Assembly: GCA_029721515.1 (NCBI GenBank)
Contig: CM056564.1
Coordinates: 1,031,349 to 1,095,348 of the forward strand
Source of the DNA: Synanceia verrucosa
Lineage: Eukaryota; Chordata; Actinopteri; Perciformes; Synanceiidae
Reading direction: 5' to 3'
DNA: 64,000 nt
The number at the start of each line of letters is the position of its first letter. Position 1 is the first letter of the stretch. Both the position numbers and the translations under genes were made by a program. Below, piece after piece: positions 31,802 through 42,909 of this stretch. The notes beneath the pieces were generated by a model that did no database searches, was not told the DNA's origin, and saw only the letters and a program-made list of their open reading frames with translations.

Positions 31802-32175
31802 TACACTATTTTGCCAAAAGTATTCGCTCGCCCACCCAAATAATCAGAATCAGGTGTTCCAGTCACTTCCATGACCACAGGTGTATAAAATCAAGCACCT
31901 AGGCATACAGACTGCTTTTACAAACATTTGTGAAAGAATGGGTCGCTCTCCGGAGCTCAGTGAATTCCAGCGTGGAACTGTGATAGGATGCCACCTGTGC
32001 AGTCGTGAAATTTCCTCGCTCCTAAATATTCCACAGTCAACTGTCAGCTGTATTATAAGAACGTGGAAGTGTTTGGGAACAACAGCAACTCAGTCACGAA
32101 GTGGTAGACCACGTAAACTGATGGAGCGTGGTCAGTGGATGCGCATAGTGCGAAGAGATCACCAACTTTCTGCAG
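31802..32175 (+). mobile_element. Tc1-like transposon, 5' fragment
   Basis: Begins with a Tc1-type end (tacactattttgccaaaagt) directly next to the LTR and then the start of a Tc1-like transposase. The homology stops after about 370 bp, followed by unrelated DNA. Confidence 0.85.
31881..32165 (+). pseudogene. Tc1-like transposase, N-terminal part
   Basis: The reading from 31938 (MGRSPELSEFQRGTVIG) contains the first helix-turn-helix (REISSLLNIPQSTVSCIIR) and GRPRKLMERGQW, the GRPR-type linker of Tc1 transposases. A few codons are missing before REISS. It breaks off near QLSAES, before the DDE catalytic domain, so it cannot act. Confidence 0.85.
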
Positions 32176-32179
32176 AGTC

Positions 32180-32835
32180 AGCTTTGACATTTAGCCTCCT
32201 ACAGCCTCTTAAAGACAGTAATGTTAGCCATGATCTACAACGTCCCTCACCTTCAGTCTCCCAGTGTCCTTGAACGCCTCAGCTGTAATTCTGCTGTGTC
32301 ACTTCGGAGCTGCTTCACGCTCTGAGTCTTAGAGAGGTAAGTGTTGTCTCTCTCAACAGATAACTTTTTAACAGTAAATAAGTGGTAAAAATGAATTGAA
32401 AACACAGGATCAGTGGTTTGAATCAACAAAAATATGTTGTGATAACTGGTGTGCTTCACACCTCAAAGCAGCATTTCTATTCCTACTTTGTTAGCTAATG
32501 TTAGCAATGCTGCTAACGGTCGCTAACGATAACGTTTGCTAGGTTAGTCAGCAAAAAAAGAGTCTGAACGTTTTTCCCCACTAAATAAGAACTGTTGTCT
32601 TGTTCACTCTCTCACTCAGTTAACTAGGATATGGACGCGAATCTGTACCATAATTCAAATTAAAATGTGTTAACAGAAATGCTTTTTCATTTATAGCTGC
32701 ATTTTTTGACTCATAAATAAAATAAATCAGTAATAAATCAATTTGAATTCACAATCCCACAGGAGCGTAACGTCAGCGTCCTCTGACTGCCCTCAGTCTG
32801 ACTGACCGTGCTACGCAACTAATACGATAGGAGGC
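32180..32835. other. Intergenic with repeated gctaacg words
   Basis: No gene seen. Around 32490-32550, gctaatgttagcaatgctgctaacggtcgctaacg gives several imperfect palindromes. Confidence 0.4.
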
Positions 32836-32838
32836 GGT

Positions 32839-33115
32839 GTGCATATTCAACACTGGAGCAAGAAGAGAGATAAGAGGAGAGTGAGAAGGTCATGTTGGTA
32901 CCATAGACTGTGTGGTGTATGTCAGAAACAGCAGGAACTTCCCCACCATGTTGAAATCTGTGCCACAGCTGTGAGGGAGGCCACAGCTGCCCTGGAACGG
33001 CAACAAAATCAGCTGCAAACAGCAGGTTTTGACTCAGGTCTTTCTCCGACCACGTTGTCAACAACAACAAAAACAACAACAACACTTTTACCTTCTGATC
33101 GCCATGACGCTCGAG
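32839..33115 (+). CDS. Possible exon, unknown, low support
   Basis: An open stretch of 92 codons ends at a strong donor (GCTCGAG|gtaaga). It contains CGVCQKQQELPHHVEIC, a possible C2HHC-type metal site, and an amphipathic stretch EATAALERQQNQLQTA, then Thr-rich sequence from an (aac)n tract. There is no in-frame ATG, so it would need an upstream exon. No homologue is recognised. Confidence 0.25.
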
Positions 33116-33119
33116 GTAA

Positions 33120-34385
33120 GATTTCAAGCTTGCAAGCTAACATGCAAGTAGCTGCAGGTCTGATTTATTGTCAATGAAATCATTACAGCTCAAGACACAT
33201 TTTTCGTAGCTACCACAATATTATCATATGCGGCTAAAGGGCGAGAACATACTTGTGAGGCTTTTCTTTGTACACTGTCTTCACTCACACACACATATTC
33301 ATGTGAAAAATGGGCGTTACTTAAGCCTGAAAATCTGGTCTACGTAGCCTGTTAATGTGGATCATGGGCACATGTGTGGACATCTCTGTGCATTCTGCTG
33401 TATACATACTGTATGCTGTTACCAATCCATTTCTGCACTTCTAGCTTTTTAATATATGAACTGGTGCCAAGACTTCCTCTTGACCAATATATTATTATAA
33501 TTATAATATATTATTATAATATATAACACACACTTTGCATCGGATATCAGCTGATCATTTAAGGAATTAAAGTTTTCATGGATAATATACAAACGCATCA
33601 TTAGATGGAGCTTGATGCATACATGCATGTCCGATCCCTAAAACCTCTCTCTCGCTCCAAATATTTCTAATCTTTGGTCATGTTTACATGACATGTTTCA
33701 AAGACATCAGTGTATTGTGTACATATATATGGGAGAAGTACATACAAAAATTGTAATTTCCAACAGTGACCAGCAACATTTATGTGTATTTTTAAATTTA
33801 CACACTGTCATAAGCAGGGATAGATTTTATGAGTAGCTACTTGAAGATCTGTGCTACTTAGATGTTGATGAATGCAGAATCCATCAAATTAGCTAGCTGA
33901 CCAAACTTTGACATTTTAAATAGCACAACTGACATATACAAGGCATACTATAAACTTATTTGGGAATGTGATTTTCTTTCTCCTAATCCTGCCCTTTCAA
34001 GGGCTCTTTTCACGGATGGACTTGTGACGTTATAGTTCTTTCTTTTGGCCAAACAGAGGAAAAGGTGTGTGTATGTGGTCTTTCTCTTTTTTTTGTATTA
34101 ATGGCTGGTGGGGTTGACCTCTGTAGTAAACCTCATGCAGGGTAAGGACTGAACAGCCTCAAACCCTCAGCTGGAAGAAATAAGAAAAAAACATCAAACA
34201 TTGATGGTGGGATCAGGATCATGCTGAATTAATAGCATTGTCAATATATCTATGAAAAGTATACAACGTCTCATGGGGAGGAATTGGTCCTCACCAGAGG
34301 AGTTTTAAGAGAGTAGATGTCTTTTCCTGTATTCTGGTACCTTTAAATAGGTCGTTTGATAGCCACTTTTAACTGTCTATACAAG
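33120..34385. other. Intergenic, no gene seen
   Basis: AT-rich. Contains the AT palindrome 'atattattataattataatat' region near 33490-33525. Confidence 0.4.
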
Positions 34386-35428
34386 CATGAGTCAAGTCAA
34401 GTCAACTTTATTTGTATAGCCCAATATCACAAATTATGAATTTGCCCCATTGGGCTTTACAATCTGTACAGGATATGACACCCTCTGTCCTTTACAAATG
34501 ACCCTCGCATCGACTAAGGAAAAACTCCCCAAAAAAAAACCTTTTAACAGGGAAAAAGAAACGGAAGAAACCTCAGGAAGAGCAACAGAGGAGGGATCCC
34601 TCTTCCAGGATGGACAGACGTGCAATAGATGCCATGTGTACAGAATAACAACGATGAAAACACATTAACACTACATACAAAATTTTATGGAAATGTCCAA
34701 ATCAATATAACAACAGCTAATATACAGTGTGTATACATAGAATTATATGAGAGTGTCCAAGGGAATGAAGAGCATCATCAAGCTATCAGCAAAGGATGAG
34801 AAGCATGTCGTCCTCTCCACCACGCCAACCAGAAGAAGCCTGGGCAGCACGTCTTCCTCTCTCCACCACGCCAACCAGAAGAAGCCTGAACAGCACGTCT
34901 TACTCTCCACCACACCAAACAGGAGAAACCTCCGCAGGATGACCTCATCACCACCATGTCACTCAGAACCAGAAGATGAAGCCTGACTGGTCTGCACAAC
35001 CACTACTCCACCAGGTAAACTGGGTCCATGGATAACTGTGAGATGAGAACACACAGGGACTACGAGGCACAAAACTAATCTGCAGCATGTGTTAAAGGGA
35101 GGAAGAGTAAACACATCCTCTTCTCCACTACCCTAACAGATACAACCTGAGCAGCATCGCCTCTTCTCCATCTCACCACCATCAGGACAGATGAAGCCTG
35201 GATGACACCACCTCCTTCTCAACAAGTGGCCTCAGCTCACGGACACCTGGGAGCTGAGAGCACAGGGGCTCCGGGAAGAAGATGAGTTAGTGAAATGACT
35301 TAATGGAGGCATCGAAATGAAGAAGAAGAGAAGCTCAGTGTGTCAGAGGAAGTCCCCCGGCAGTCTAGACCTATAGCAGCATAACTAAGGATTGATCCAA
35401 GGCAGCCTGAGTCAACCTTGGATCAGTC

Positions 35429-37405
35429 CTAACTATAAGCACTATCAAAATGGAAAGTCTTAAGCCTACTCTTGAATAAGGGGATGGTGTCTGCCTCCCA
35501 GACTGAAAGAGGGAGTTGGTTCCACAGAAGGGGAGCTTGATAACTGAAAGCTCTAGCTCCCATTCTACTTTCATAAACCCGAGGAACCGCTGATAGTCCT
35601 GCATTCTGAGAGTGCAGCGTTCTAGCAGGATTATAAGGCACTATTAGTTCTTTAAGATAAGATGGTGCCTGACCATTCAGTGCCTTGTAGGTGAGGAGGA
35701 GGATTTTAAATTCTATTCTAGATTTTACAGGGAGCCAGTGCAGAGAGGCTAACACAGAAATATGGTCTCTTTTCCTGGTTCTGGTCAGAACACGTGCTGC
35801 AGCGTTCTGGACCAGCTGGAGAGTCCTGATAGACTTATTAGGGCAGCCTGATAATAACGAGTTACAATAGTCCAGCCTGGAAGTTACAAATGCATGGACT
35901 AATTTTTCTGCATCGTTTTGGGAGAGAATATGCCTTATTTTTCCAATGTTGCGCAGATGAAAAAAAGCTGTTCTAGCTGTTTGTTTCATGTGGACATTGA
36001 AGGACATATCTTGGTCAAAAATTACCCCTAGATTCCTTACAGTGGTGCTCGAGGCTGGTGCAAAGCCACCTAGAGTAAATAAGTCATTAGATAGGTTATT
36101 TCTGAGATTTTCAGGGCCAATTAGAATAACCTCAGTTTTATCTGAATCTAACAACAAGTAGTTGTGCGTCATCCAAGTTTTTATATCCTGAAGACATGTT
36201 TGGAGTTTAGCTAACTGGCTGGATTCGTCTGACTTAAATGACAAATATAGCTGAGTATCATCTGCATAACAGTGAAAGTTTATGGAGTGTTTCCTGATAA
36301 CATTGCCTAAAGGAAGCACATATAAAGTAAATAGAATAGGCCCAAGCACAGAGCCTTGAGGTACTCCATAACTGACTATGGACTGCATGGAGGACTCATC
36401 ATTAATGTGAACAAACTGTGATCGATCCGATAAGTAAGATTTGAACCAGCTTAAAGCAGTTTCTCTGATGCCAATTAAATGTTCTAATCTCTGCAACAGG
36501 ATATGGTGGTCAATAGTATCAAAAGCAGCACTAAGATCTAACAAGACAAGTACTGAGACGAGTCCATGGTCTGACGCAATTAGCAGGTCATTAATTTTCA
36601 CCAGAGCGGTCTTGGTGCTATGATATTTTCTAAATCCTGACTGAAAGTCCTCAAATAGGTTATTGTTCTGGAGGAAGTCACACAGCTGACTGCACACTGC
36701 TTTCTCAAGGATCTTAGAGAGAAAAGGAAGGTTGGATATTGGTCTATAGTTGGCTAAAACCTCTGGATCAAGACCGGGCTTCTTCAGAAGAGGTTTGATT
36801 ACGGCTACTTTAAATGACTGACGTACATAGCCTGACAGCAAAGATAAGTTTATCATGTTTAATAAAGAGGTGCTCAGTAACGGTAAAGCTTCTTTAAGCA
36901 GTGACGTTGGGATGGGATCTAAGAGACAAGTAGAAGGCTTAGATGAGGGAATCATTGAAGTCAGTTTGTGGAGGTTTATGGGAGAAAAGCAGTCCAAGTA
37001 TACATCAAGTTCTTCAATGAGTCCTATGCTTCCTGTGTTTAAAGACAAAGCAGTTTCAGTTAAAGGCACAGTGTGACTGATTTTCTCCCTAATAGTTATA
37101 ATCTTCTCATTAAAGAAGCTCATGAAGTCACTACTACTGAGGGTTATGGGAATAGATGGTTCAATAGAGCTGTGGCTCTCTGTCAGCCTGGCTACAGTGC
37201 TGAAAAGAAACCTGGGGTTGTTTTTATTTTCCTCTATTAATGATGAATAATAAGCTGCTCTGGCCTTACGGAGAGCCTTCCTATAAGCTTTCAGACTATC
37301 ATGCCAGTCCAGGCGACACTCTTGCAGACCGGTTAAACGCCACTTCCTTCCAAATCTTCTTGCTGCTTGCTTTAAACTGCGGGTGTGAGGGTTATACCAT
37401 GGAGC
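35429..37405 (-). CDS. LINE ORF2, reverse transcriptase (truncated)
   Basis: Open from about 37405 to 35429 (the first Met is at 37123, but the frame runs further upstream through WYNPHTRSLKQAARRFGRKW). Motifs in order: NYRPISNLPFLSKILEK, FQSGFRKYHSTKTAL, LDLSAAFDTIDH, GVPQGSVLGPILFTLY, CYADDTQLYLSF (catalytic YADD) and the C-terminal tail with LDYCNSLLSG and VQNAAARVLT. All reverse transcriptase blocks are intact. The endonuclease half is missing. A frame change near 37405 separates it from the upstream fragment. Confidence 0.9.
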   Translation of the reverse strand, partial: APWYNPHTRSLKQAARRFGRKWRLTGLQECRLDWHDSLKAYRKALRKARAAYYSSLIEENKNNPRFLFSTVARLTESHSSIEPSIPITLSSSDFMSFFNEKIITIREKISHTVPLTETALSLNTGSIGLIEELDVYLDCFSPINLHKLTSMIPSSKPSTCLLDPIPTSLLKEALPLLSTSLLNMINLSLLSGYVRQSFKVAVIKPLLKKPGLDPEVLANYRPISNLPFLSKILEKAVCSQLCDFLQNNNLFEDFQSGFRKYHSTKTALVKINDLLIASDHGLVSVLVLLDLSAAFDTIDHHILLQRLEHLIGIRETALSWFKSYLSDRSQFVHINDESSMQSIVSYGVPQGSVLGPILFTLYVLPLGNVIRKHSINFHCYADDTQLYLSFKSDESSQLAKLQTCLQDIKTWMTHNYLLLDSDKTEVILIGPENLRNNLSNDLFTLGGFAPASSTTVRNLGVIFDQDMSFNVHMKQTARTAFFHLRNIGKIRHILSQNDAEKLVHAFVTSRLDYCNSLLSGCPNKSIRTLQLVQNAAARVLTRTRKRDHISVLASLHWLPVKSRIEFKILLLTYKALNGQAPSYLKELIVPYNPARTLHSQNAGLSAVPRVYESRMGARAFSYQAPLLWNQLPLSVWEADTIPLFKSRLKTFHFDSAYS

Positions 37406-37622
37406 CAGCTTTCTGTGCTTTACCAGCTTCTTTTAGAGGAGCAACAGAGTCAAGAGATGCTCGCAGAGAGTCTGCAGTACTATCTACCAAATTATCAATT
37501 TGAGTAGGACTGAAGTCTGAGCCCTCAAATATATTGATATTAGGCATTGAATTAAAAGCTAATGGAATTATATCCTTAAACTTGGCTACAGCACTATCAG
37601 ATAAACATCTAGTGTACATGGA
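37406..37622 (-). pseudogene. LINE ORF2, part upstream of RT, out of frame
   Basis: Reads FKDIIPLAFNSMPNINIFE and SLDSVAPLKE before a one-base frame change at about 37405 (KAGSMV-stop versus LAPWYNP). The 5' truncation falls at about 37622. Confidence 0.75.
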
Positions 37623-37723
37623 TTTACCTGATGGAGCGTAGGATTATTTAAAGGTACAGACACAGAAACAGCCTGTTCTCTGCAGAGCTCAGTACAGTGA
37701 TTTTTAACTGGCTGCAATTCAGG

Positions 37724-38085
37724 ATCAGGGCTGAGTTTACACACTTTGAATACAATATTGTTGGACATCTGAGACCTATATAAAATTGCTGGAAAAGGTT
37801 TATAATATGTCACTTTTAATATGTGCAGATATTTTGATTCGAATATTATCATTCTCATATTATCTTTAGCAGAGTTCCCACCGACTGCTACATGGTACAC
37901 CACACCTGCATGATGAGCTCATGGTGGATGTAGGTCCTGGGTTCAATCCCTGGCATCTCCAACACTTCTTATGTTCACATTAAAGGAGAGGCTTTGTTGT
38001 CACTCACTGTACCATTTGAACAACACAGCTGCTTCCTTCTGCAGTCATGGAGAAGAACTAGAATACACTTCTGAATGGGTAGTTT
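37724..38085 (+). repeat. Direct repeat shared with 63745-64000 and 58455-58590
   Basis: From 'gctgagtttacacactttgaatac' onward this matches 63745-64000 until the window ends. From 'aacacttcttatgttcacatt' onward it also matches 58455-58590, up to 'gggtagttttatt'. All three contain parts of a tRNA-Ala sequence. Confidence 0.8.
37895..37961 (+). pseudogene. tRNA-Ala-like remnant, 3' half
   Basis: Ends ggtcctgggttcaatccctggcatctcca, which has a B box, a T arm and a tRNA-Ala-type acceptor end. The 5' half does not fold as a tRNA. Confidence 0.45.
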
Positions 38086-38099
38086 TATTTTGAAAAACT

Positions 38100-38660
38100 C
38101 TCAGACCGCTCAGTGGAGCCATCAAACGTAATATGAACATTGCAAAACAGAATTAAAATATCACTTAAGTACTTCCAGTTTGAGTTAGCATCTATGAGCT
38201 AAACATGCTGCAAGCTAAGCATGTTTGTGCAGCTAATCAGATGGATGCTAACGGCTAACAGGCTAAAGCTACTATTTAGCAGTGATCAAGTCTCCACAGA
38301 CCTGAGGATGAAACTAAATGAAGAAGTTAACTACAGGGCTTGTTAAATGGTGTCAGCTGACTGCAGATCAGTCAACATCATGAAGACTCTGGTCTAAGAG
38401 ACAAACTCTGGTTGGCCTGTTGTCAACTGACATCATTGATCATTCAACCAATGTTAATATGATCTGTAAAATTGCTGGTGTATTATTGCTGATGTATTTT
38501 CTAAATTCTGAGATTTTAAAAAAGCAATCACTTGGCAGTACTATTGTACAGGAATATAGGTGTTTCTCTTTTGTGTTTCTTTACATAATTTAATATTTTG
38601 TGAATATTTAACTGTGAATATTTGACATTGTGAGCTTAGAAAACATTTTAGTGACCATTA
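38100..38660. other. Intergenic, no gene seen
   Basis: Contains ggatgctaacggctaacaggctaaag near 38242, another cluster of gctaac words. Confidence 0.4.
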
Positions 38661-38664
38661 AGTC

Positions 38665-39516
38665 AGAGATGTAAAAATATACAGTATAATAGTATAGCTG
38701 TATATTATGCTGCATATTTTAAAATGTAAAAATATACAGTATATTAGTATAGCTGTATATTATGCTGCATATTTTAAAATATAAAAACATACAGTATAAT
38801 AGTATAGCTGTATATTATGCTGCATATTTTAAAATGTAAAAATTGTGCTATAGGCCTATACTATGTGTGATGTGTTGCCTTTTCATGTGTTTTTTAAGTT
38901 TATTAAGTTATTGCATAGTCATTAGAGGTGCCCATCACCACAGATACCATATTATTATTATTATCACAATAATTGTTATGTAGACAGGAAAAAGTGAATG
39001 AAGACATGAACAAATACATTTGTTGCACACAAGAACAGTTCTTTCATGTTTAATTAAGGAGTGGAAGATAATTAACAGACATTATGAACACTTTCAATAA
39101 AACAATTATTAAACAGATAATATGAAAACTTTATAAATGTAACAGTTATTAAACATATATAATTAACTATTTACAACACAAATATTTGCAATATTTTTCT
39201 TTGGAAACGTTGCTTTCATTTCCACCAACCTCTGCTCTTTTGTCATTGTTTCTGACAGAAGACAGTAAAACTGTGCCTCAGTACTGACTATGCTTATTCT
39301 TAGCCGTGTAGAACTGCCCACATTTTTTGCACGTGTTGGCCTGCACAGTCTGTCTATATGGCCTCTTCTGTGCACCAGTGGCTGCAGCAGGTGCAGCAGG
39401 TGCAGGAGGTACAGCAGGTTGTGGGTTGTTGACCTGTGAATCTGCGACAGGAAGCATTAATTGTAACACAGCCACAGGTTGTCCTTCTGGTGTCCTGCAG
39501 GTGAGGATCTGTGGCG
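38665..39516 (-). mobile_element. Unrecognised element, copy B
   Basis: Begins with three copies of the 55 bp repeat and continues like copy A (24328-25050). It ends in the assembly gap at 39517, so its right end is unknown. It has the same C-terminal frame as copy A (39278 to about 39516) with CKKCGQFYTAKNKHSQY. Confidence 0.65.
39278..39516 (-). CDS. Pro/Ala-rich frame with C-terminal CxxC, copy B (partial)
   Basis: Same frame as copy A, including PQILTCRTPEGQPVAVL, a shorter Ala-Pro tract and the CKKCGQ end. The frame enters from the gap. Function unknown; nucleic-acid binding is a guess from the CxxC and basic residues. Confidence 0.4.
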
Positions 39517-40016
39517 NNNNNNNNNNNNNNNNNNNNNNNNNNNNNNNNNNNNNNNNNNNNNNNNNNNNNNNNNNNNNNNNNNNNNNNNNNNNNNNNNNNN
39601 NNNNNNNNNNNNNNNNNNNNNNNNNNNNNNNNNNNNNNNNNNNNNNNNNNNNNNNNNNNNNNNNNNNNNNNNNNNNNNNNNNNNNNNNNNNNNNNNNNNN
39701 NNNNNNNNNNNNNNNNNNNNNNNNNNNNNNNNNNNNNNNNNNNNNNNNNNNNNNNNNNNNNNNNNNNNNNNNNNNNNNNNNNNNNNNNNNNNNNNNNNNN
39801 NNNNNNNNNNNNNNNNNNNNNNNNNNNNNNNNNNNNNNNNNNNNNNNNNNNNNNNNNNNNNNNNNNNNNNNNNNNNNNNNNNNNNNNNNNNNNNNNNNNN
39901 NNNNNNNNNNNNNNNNNNNNNNNNNNNNNNNNNNNNNNNNNNNNNNNNNNNNNNNNNNNNNNNNNNNNNNNNNNNNNNNNNNNNNNNNNNNNNNNNNNNN
40001 NNNNNNNNNNNNNNNN
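39517..40016. other. Assembly gap (500 N)
   Basis: Exactly 500 N, size unknown. It falls inside copy B of the repeated element, a typical place for assembly failure. Confidence 0.99.
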
Positions 40017-40199
40017 TTTTTCCCCAAAAAAGATGGGTAGCCTCGTGTGTGCTGTGAGTGGTATTAATGCTTTTCCTCTGCTACCAAACTGATGGCCGTT
40101 CCCGCCGAGTTCAGTGAAACCCCGCCCACTACCAAGTGTCACCTGTCAATCAAAGTCACCACCTTTACCAGAAACATGGACACTATGTCTGAGAAGTTT

Positions 40200-40252
40200 C
40201 TGTTGCTAACTCAGCTGCTAACTCGGCGGCTAACTCAGCTAACTGGCTAACT
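40200..40252. repeat. gctaactc(ag/gg) short tandem words
   Basis: Five copies of gctaact within 50 bp. Confidence 0.7.
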
Positions 40253-40639
40253 GTAGACTGTAGTTGTAATGTGTGCTGAGTGTATTCATACCTCTACAGC
40301 AGCAGGGGCTGGTTTATGCTAATTTTCAGACCCACCTGTAGCATAAATTGAGCATAAAATAATGGACCTTTCTTATAATGGAGACATTCTGTAACTTTCT
40401 CAGTATTTTCCAGGACCCTGACACTACCTGGCACCTAAGTGCTAAAGGCTTAAGTTTTACGACTGGCCATCTGTGTTGGTTAATTTGTTGATGAATTTCA
40501 ATTCAATTAGTCAAGTTTTGTTCTGTGGTTTCCTACTATAGGTTGCTTGGTGTCATTTTACAGCTGAGAGAGGGAGCTTTCACATAGAGAAACTTTAATA
40601 AAGTAAAACAAAGCAGGATTAACATTAAGTAAGTTAAAA

Positions 40640-41345
40640 GAATATCATCTCAGTTAACTTGGTGGATGGGGAGGGACCAGTGGTCACACCCCACTGGACC
40701 TTCAACAAAGATCATAAAAAGCCTCAGCTGGTCTGAGTGCTCTCTCTACTCTTCTTCAGTCCTTCAGTCAGTCAAGTTCTGGTCTTCATCCTCTCCACTG
40801 CATCTCTGTTCTCCCTCTCCCACATGCTGGGAGGGGGAGGGAAACAATGATGAACCAGAGACAGAGACATGCTGTCCCACCGCAAGCCCAGTGCCTCATG
40901 GCATGAAGAGCAACCTCTCCAGAATCTTCATTCTGCTCCAGATATGACTGAAAGACTCTGAATGCTGCCTCTGAATGGCCTCCTCAGGACCCAGCACCTC
41001 ATGGCATGAAGAACAGCCGATCCAGAACCTTCCAACTCTGCATCCTGCCTCAAGACCATCTTGTCTCCTCTCTCTACTCCTTTGCCCTGAAAATGTGATC
41101 CAGCTCCTCTGTAAGGGCACAGAGACTATGCTGTGAAGAGGAGCGACAGACTGAGATGGAGCCATGTCAACCAGAGATGTCCACTGATGACCAAAAGAGC
41201 CACTGGTGAAGTTCAAGCCGAAGTCGCCTGCAGAGATCCAGCAGATCCAGACAGAACCTGCAGCCACTCCTCACTCCCATCCATCCAGGATGCATATACA
41301 TATAATGCATATACATCTTACAGATATTAAAGAGTTTGATGATTA
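40640..41345. other. Repeat-like region, unidentified
   Basis: Contains a repeated phrase 'cctcatggcatgaagaNca' at 40896 and 41001 and a short open frame without similarity. It borders the 12.4 kb-type repeat and may be part of the same element. Confidence 0.35.
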
Positions 41346-41459
41346 GACGCTAAATTAAATGGCCTGAATTTAGGGCTTAATCCAGCAAACTTAATAATAT
41401 TTAGTAAGATATCAGTAAAACGTTAAACCAATTCTGAATAATAAATTACTCACAATCTT

Positions 41460-41935
41460 CTCTGATGCCTCTCAAACTCTCAACTGCTGAACGCCACCAA
41501 ACCTAAACCAAATTTTGGTAACAGCCTAATTCTTAATTTGGTCTAGATAACCACCACTGAATTTAACTGGTCACATTGAATTAATTAATCAGATATTCAT
41601 CCTTTGAACTTTGCCTTTGTTTAATCATTCATTCCATTTTTGTCACAGTGAGTCAATGTCATGTATCTTCCATCAATCTTCCTTTATTCTAGTTTTTATT
41701 TTCTGTTTTATTATTTCTGTTAGTAGCCTGATCATTTAGTTTGTCACATTAATCATTTATTTTTAGTTATTTTCTGTGACAGTAGTAGTCTGGTTATAGT
41801 TTGTCAAATAAACATCTCATTTATACAGAACTTGGTTATTTGATTTGTGTGTGTATATAAAGTAATTGAATCACTGTACACTAGGTCAAGAACTCTGTAG
41901 CACCCTGAGATTAAGAGACTCTATTAATTAATGTC
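41460..41935 (+). repeat. Dispersed repeat, partner of 12405-12810
   Basis: See 12405-12810. Followed by a partial direct copy at 42110-42265 sharing 'gtttgtcaaataaaca', 'ttggttatttgatttgtgtgtg' and the region of 'aattgaatcactg'. Confidence 0.75.
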
Positions 41936-42109
41936 AAATTCACAAGTTTTCCCTGTTTTAGCAAAACTGGGTGGCGCCCTGATAATTTCTACTATTAAAG
42001 GTAATTTTTGGTTTATGATCAATAACTTAAAGATATTATTCATAAATACATGATTTGATATTAATTAATGATTGACTAATCTGCTTTACACTATTTATGC
42101 TACAATGTA

Positions 42110-42265
42110 GTGAAATAGTTTCTGTTTGTAGTTTAGTCATGTAGTTTGTCAAATAAACATAAAGAAGTTGGTTATTTGATTTGTGTGTGTCTATAAAGCA
42201 AATTGAATCACTGGACACGAGGTCCAAGAATCTCAAGAGCTGCCTTAGGTTAAGAGACCCTATCA
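42110..42265 (+). repeat. Partial direct copy of the dispersed repeat
   Basis: About 150 bp, more diverged than the 12.4/41.5 kb pair. Confidence 0.65.
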
Positions 42266-42909
42266 TATCAAATCTGCAAGTTTTCCCTGTTTCCACAAAA
42301 CTGGATGGTGTCTGTGTGAATCAATAACTTAAGAGTTATTGATTATAAATACTGATGTTATACAAATGAATGAGTGATTATTCATGTGCTACAGGGAGCG
42401 TCTTTGTGCTCAGTGATCCCTGTCAGCTTCTTTCTGTGCACTCATCAGCCTGTCTGCCTCCACTGACTAGTTGTTCACTGCTCTTGTAGTCATTTCTGCA
42501 GTATTGAGCTGCTCCCTCTGCAGGGAGCTTACTGACCCTACAAAAATAAGAAAGAAGTCAAGGCTGCATTGTGTTCACATTTATTTGAGTTTGCATGCAA
42601 AGTGTAATTGTACTCTCATTCCATGTTAGCTGGTTGGACTAGCTACCCTTCCTGTTAGCGCTGCCCGCCATGGTAGTGGAGGTTTGACTGAGCAGAGTTA
42701 TAAGTGCTTCAGAAGTACTTATTTGTGCTGAAAGAAATTCTGATTCTGGTTCTGATTGTCCCACCGAGGAGACGATACACTCCACTCTTTGTAAGACTGC
42801 AGCTGTCTTACAGGGACAAGTTTCCTTCTCCGTACTGGTTGTGAGACTGAACAAAGCTCACCTGAATTGTGAAGGTCATTCTGAGAGGAGTGACTAACTA
42901 CGTCACTGC

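Larger units (their letters stand above)
34386..37622 (-). mobile_element. L2-type LINE, 5' truncated
   Basis: A non-LTR retrotransposon running leftward. The 3' end is at about 34386 and terminates in a short direct repeat (gtcaa)n next to the conserved tail 'tttatttgtatagcccaatatcacaaatt', typical of fish L2/Rex-type LINEs. The 5' end is truncated at about 37622 inside the region between endonuclease and reverse transcriptase. The 3' UTR (35428-34386) contains imperfect repeats of 'ccaccacgccaaccagaaga'. Confidence 0.9.

Noticed and set aside
34747..34999. 79-codon frame with repeated Ser/Thr-rich units
   Set aside because: It lies in the 3' untranslated region of the L2 LINE and follows its internal repeats.
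39278..40142. Frames of 190-260 codons across 39517-40016
   Set aside because: Same gap artefact; only the part right of the CxxC end up to the gap is kept as a partial frame.
40666..40947. 93-codon frame
   Set aside because: No domain, no splice sites, in a repeat-like region with duplicated phrases.
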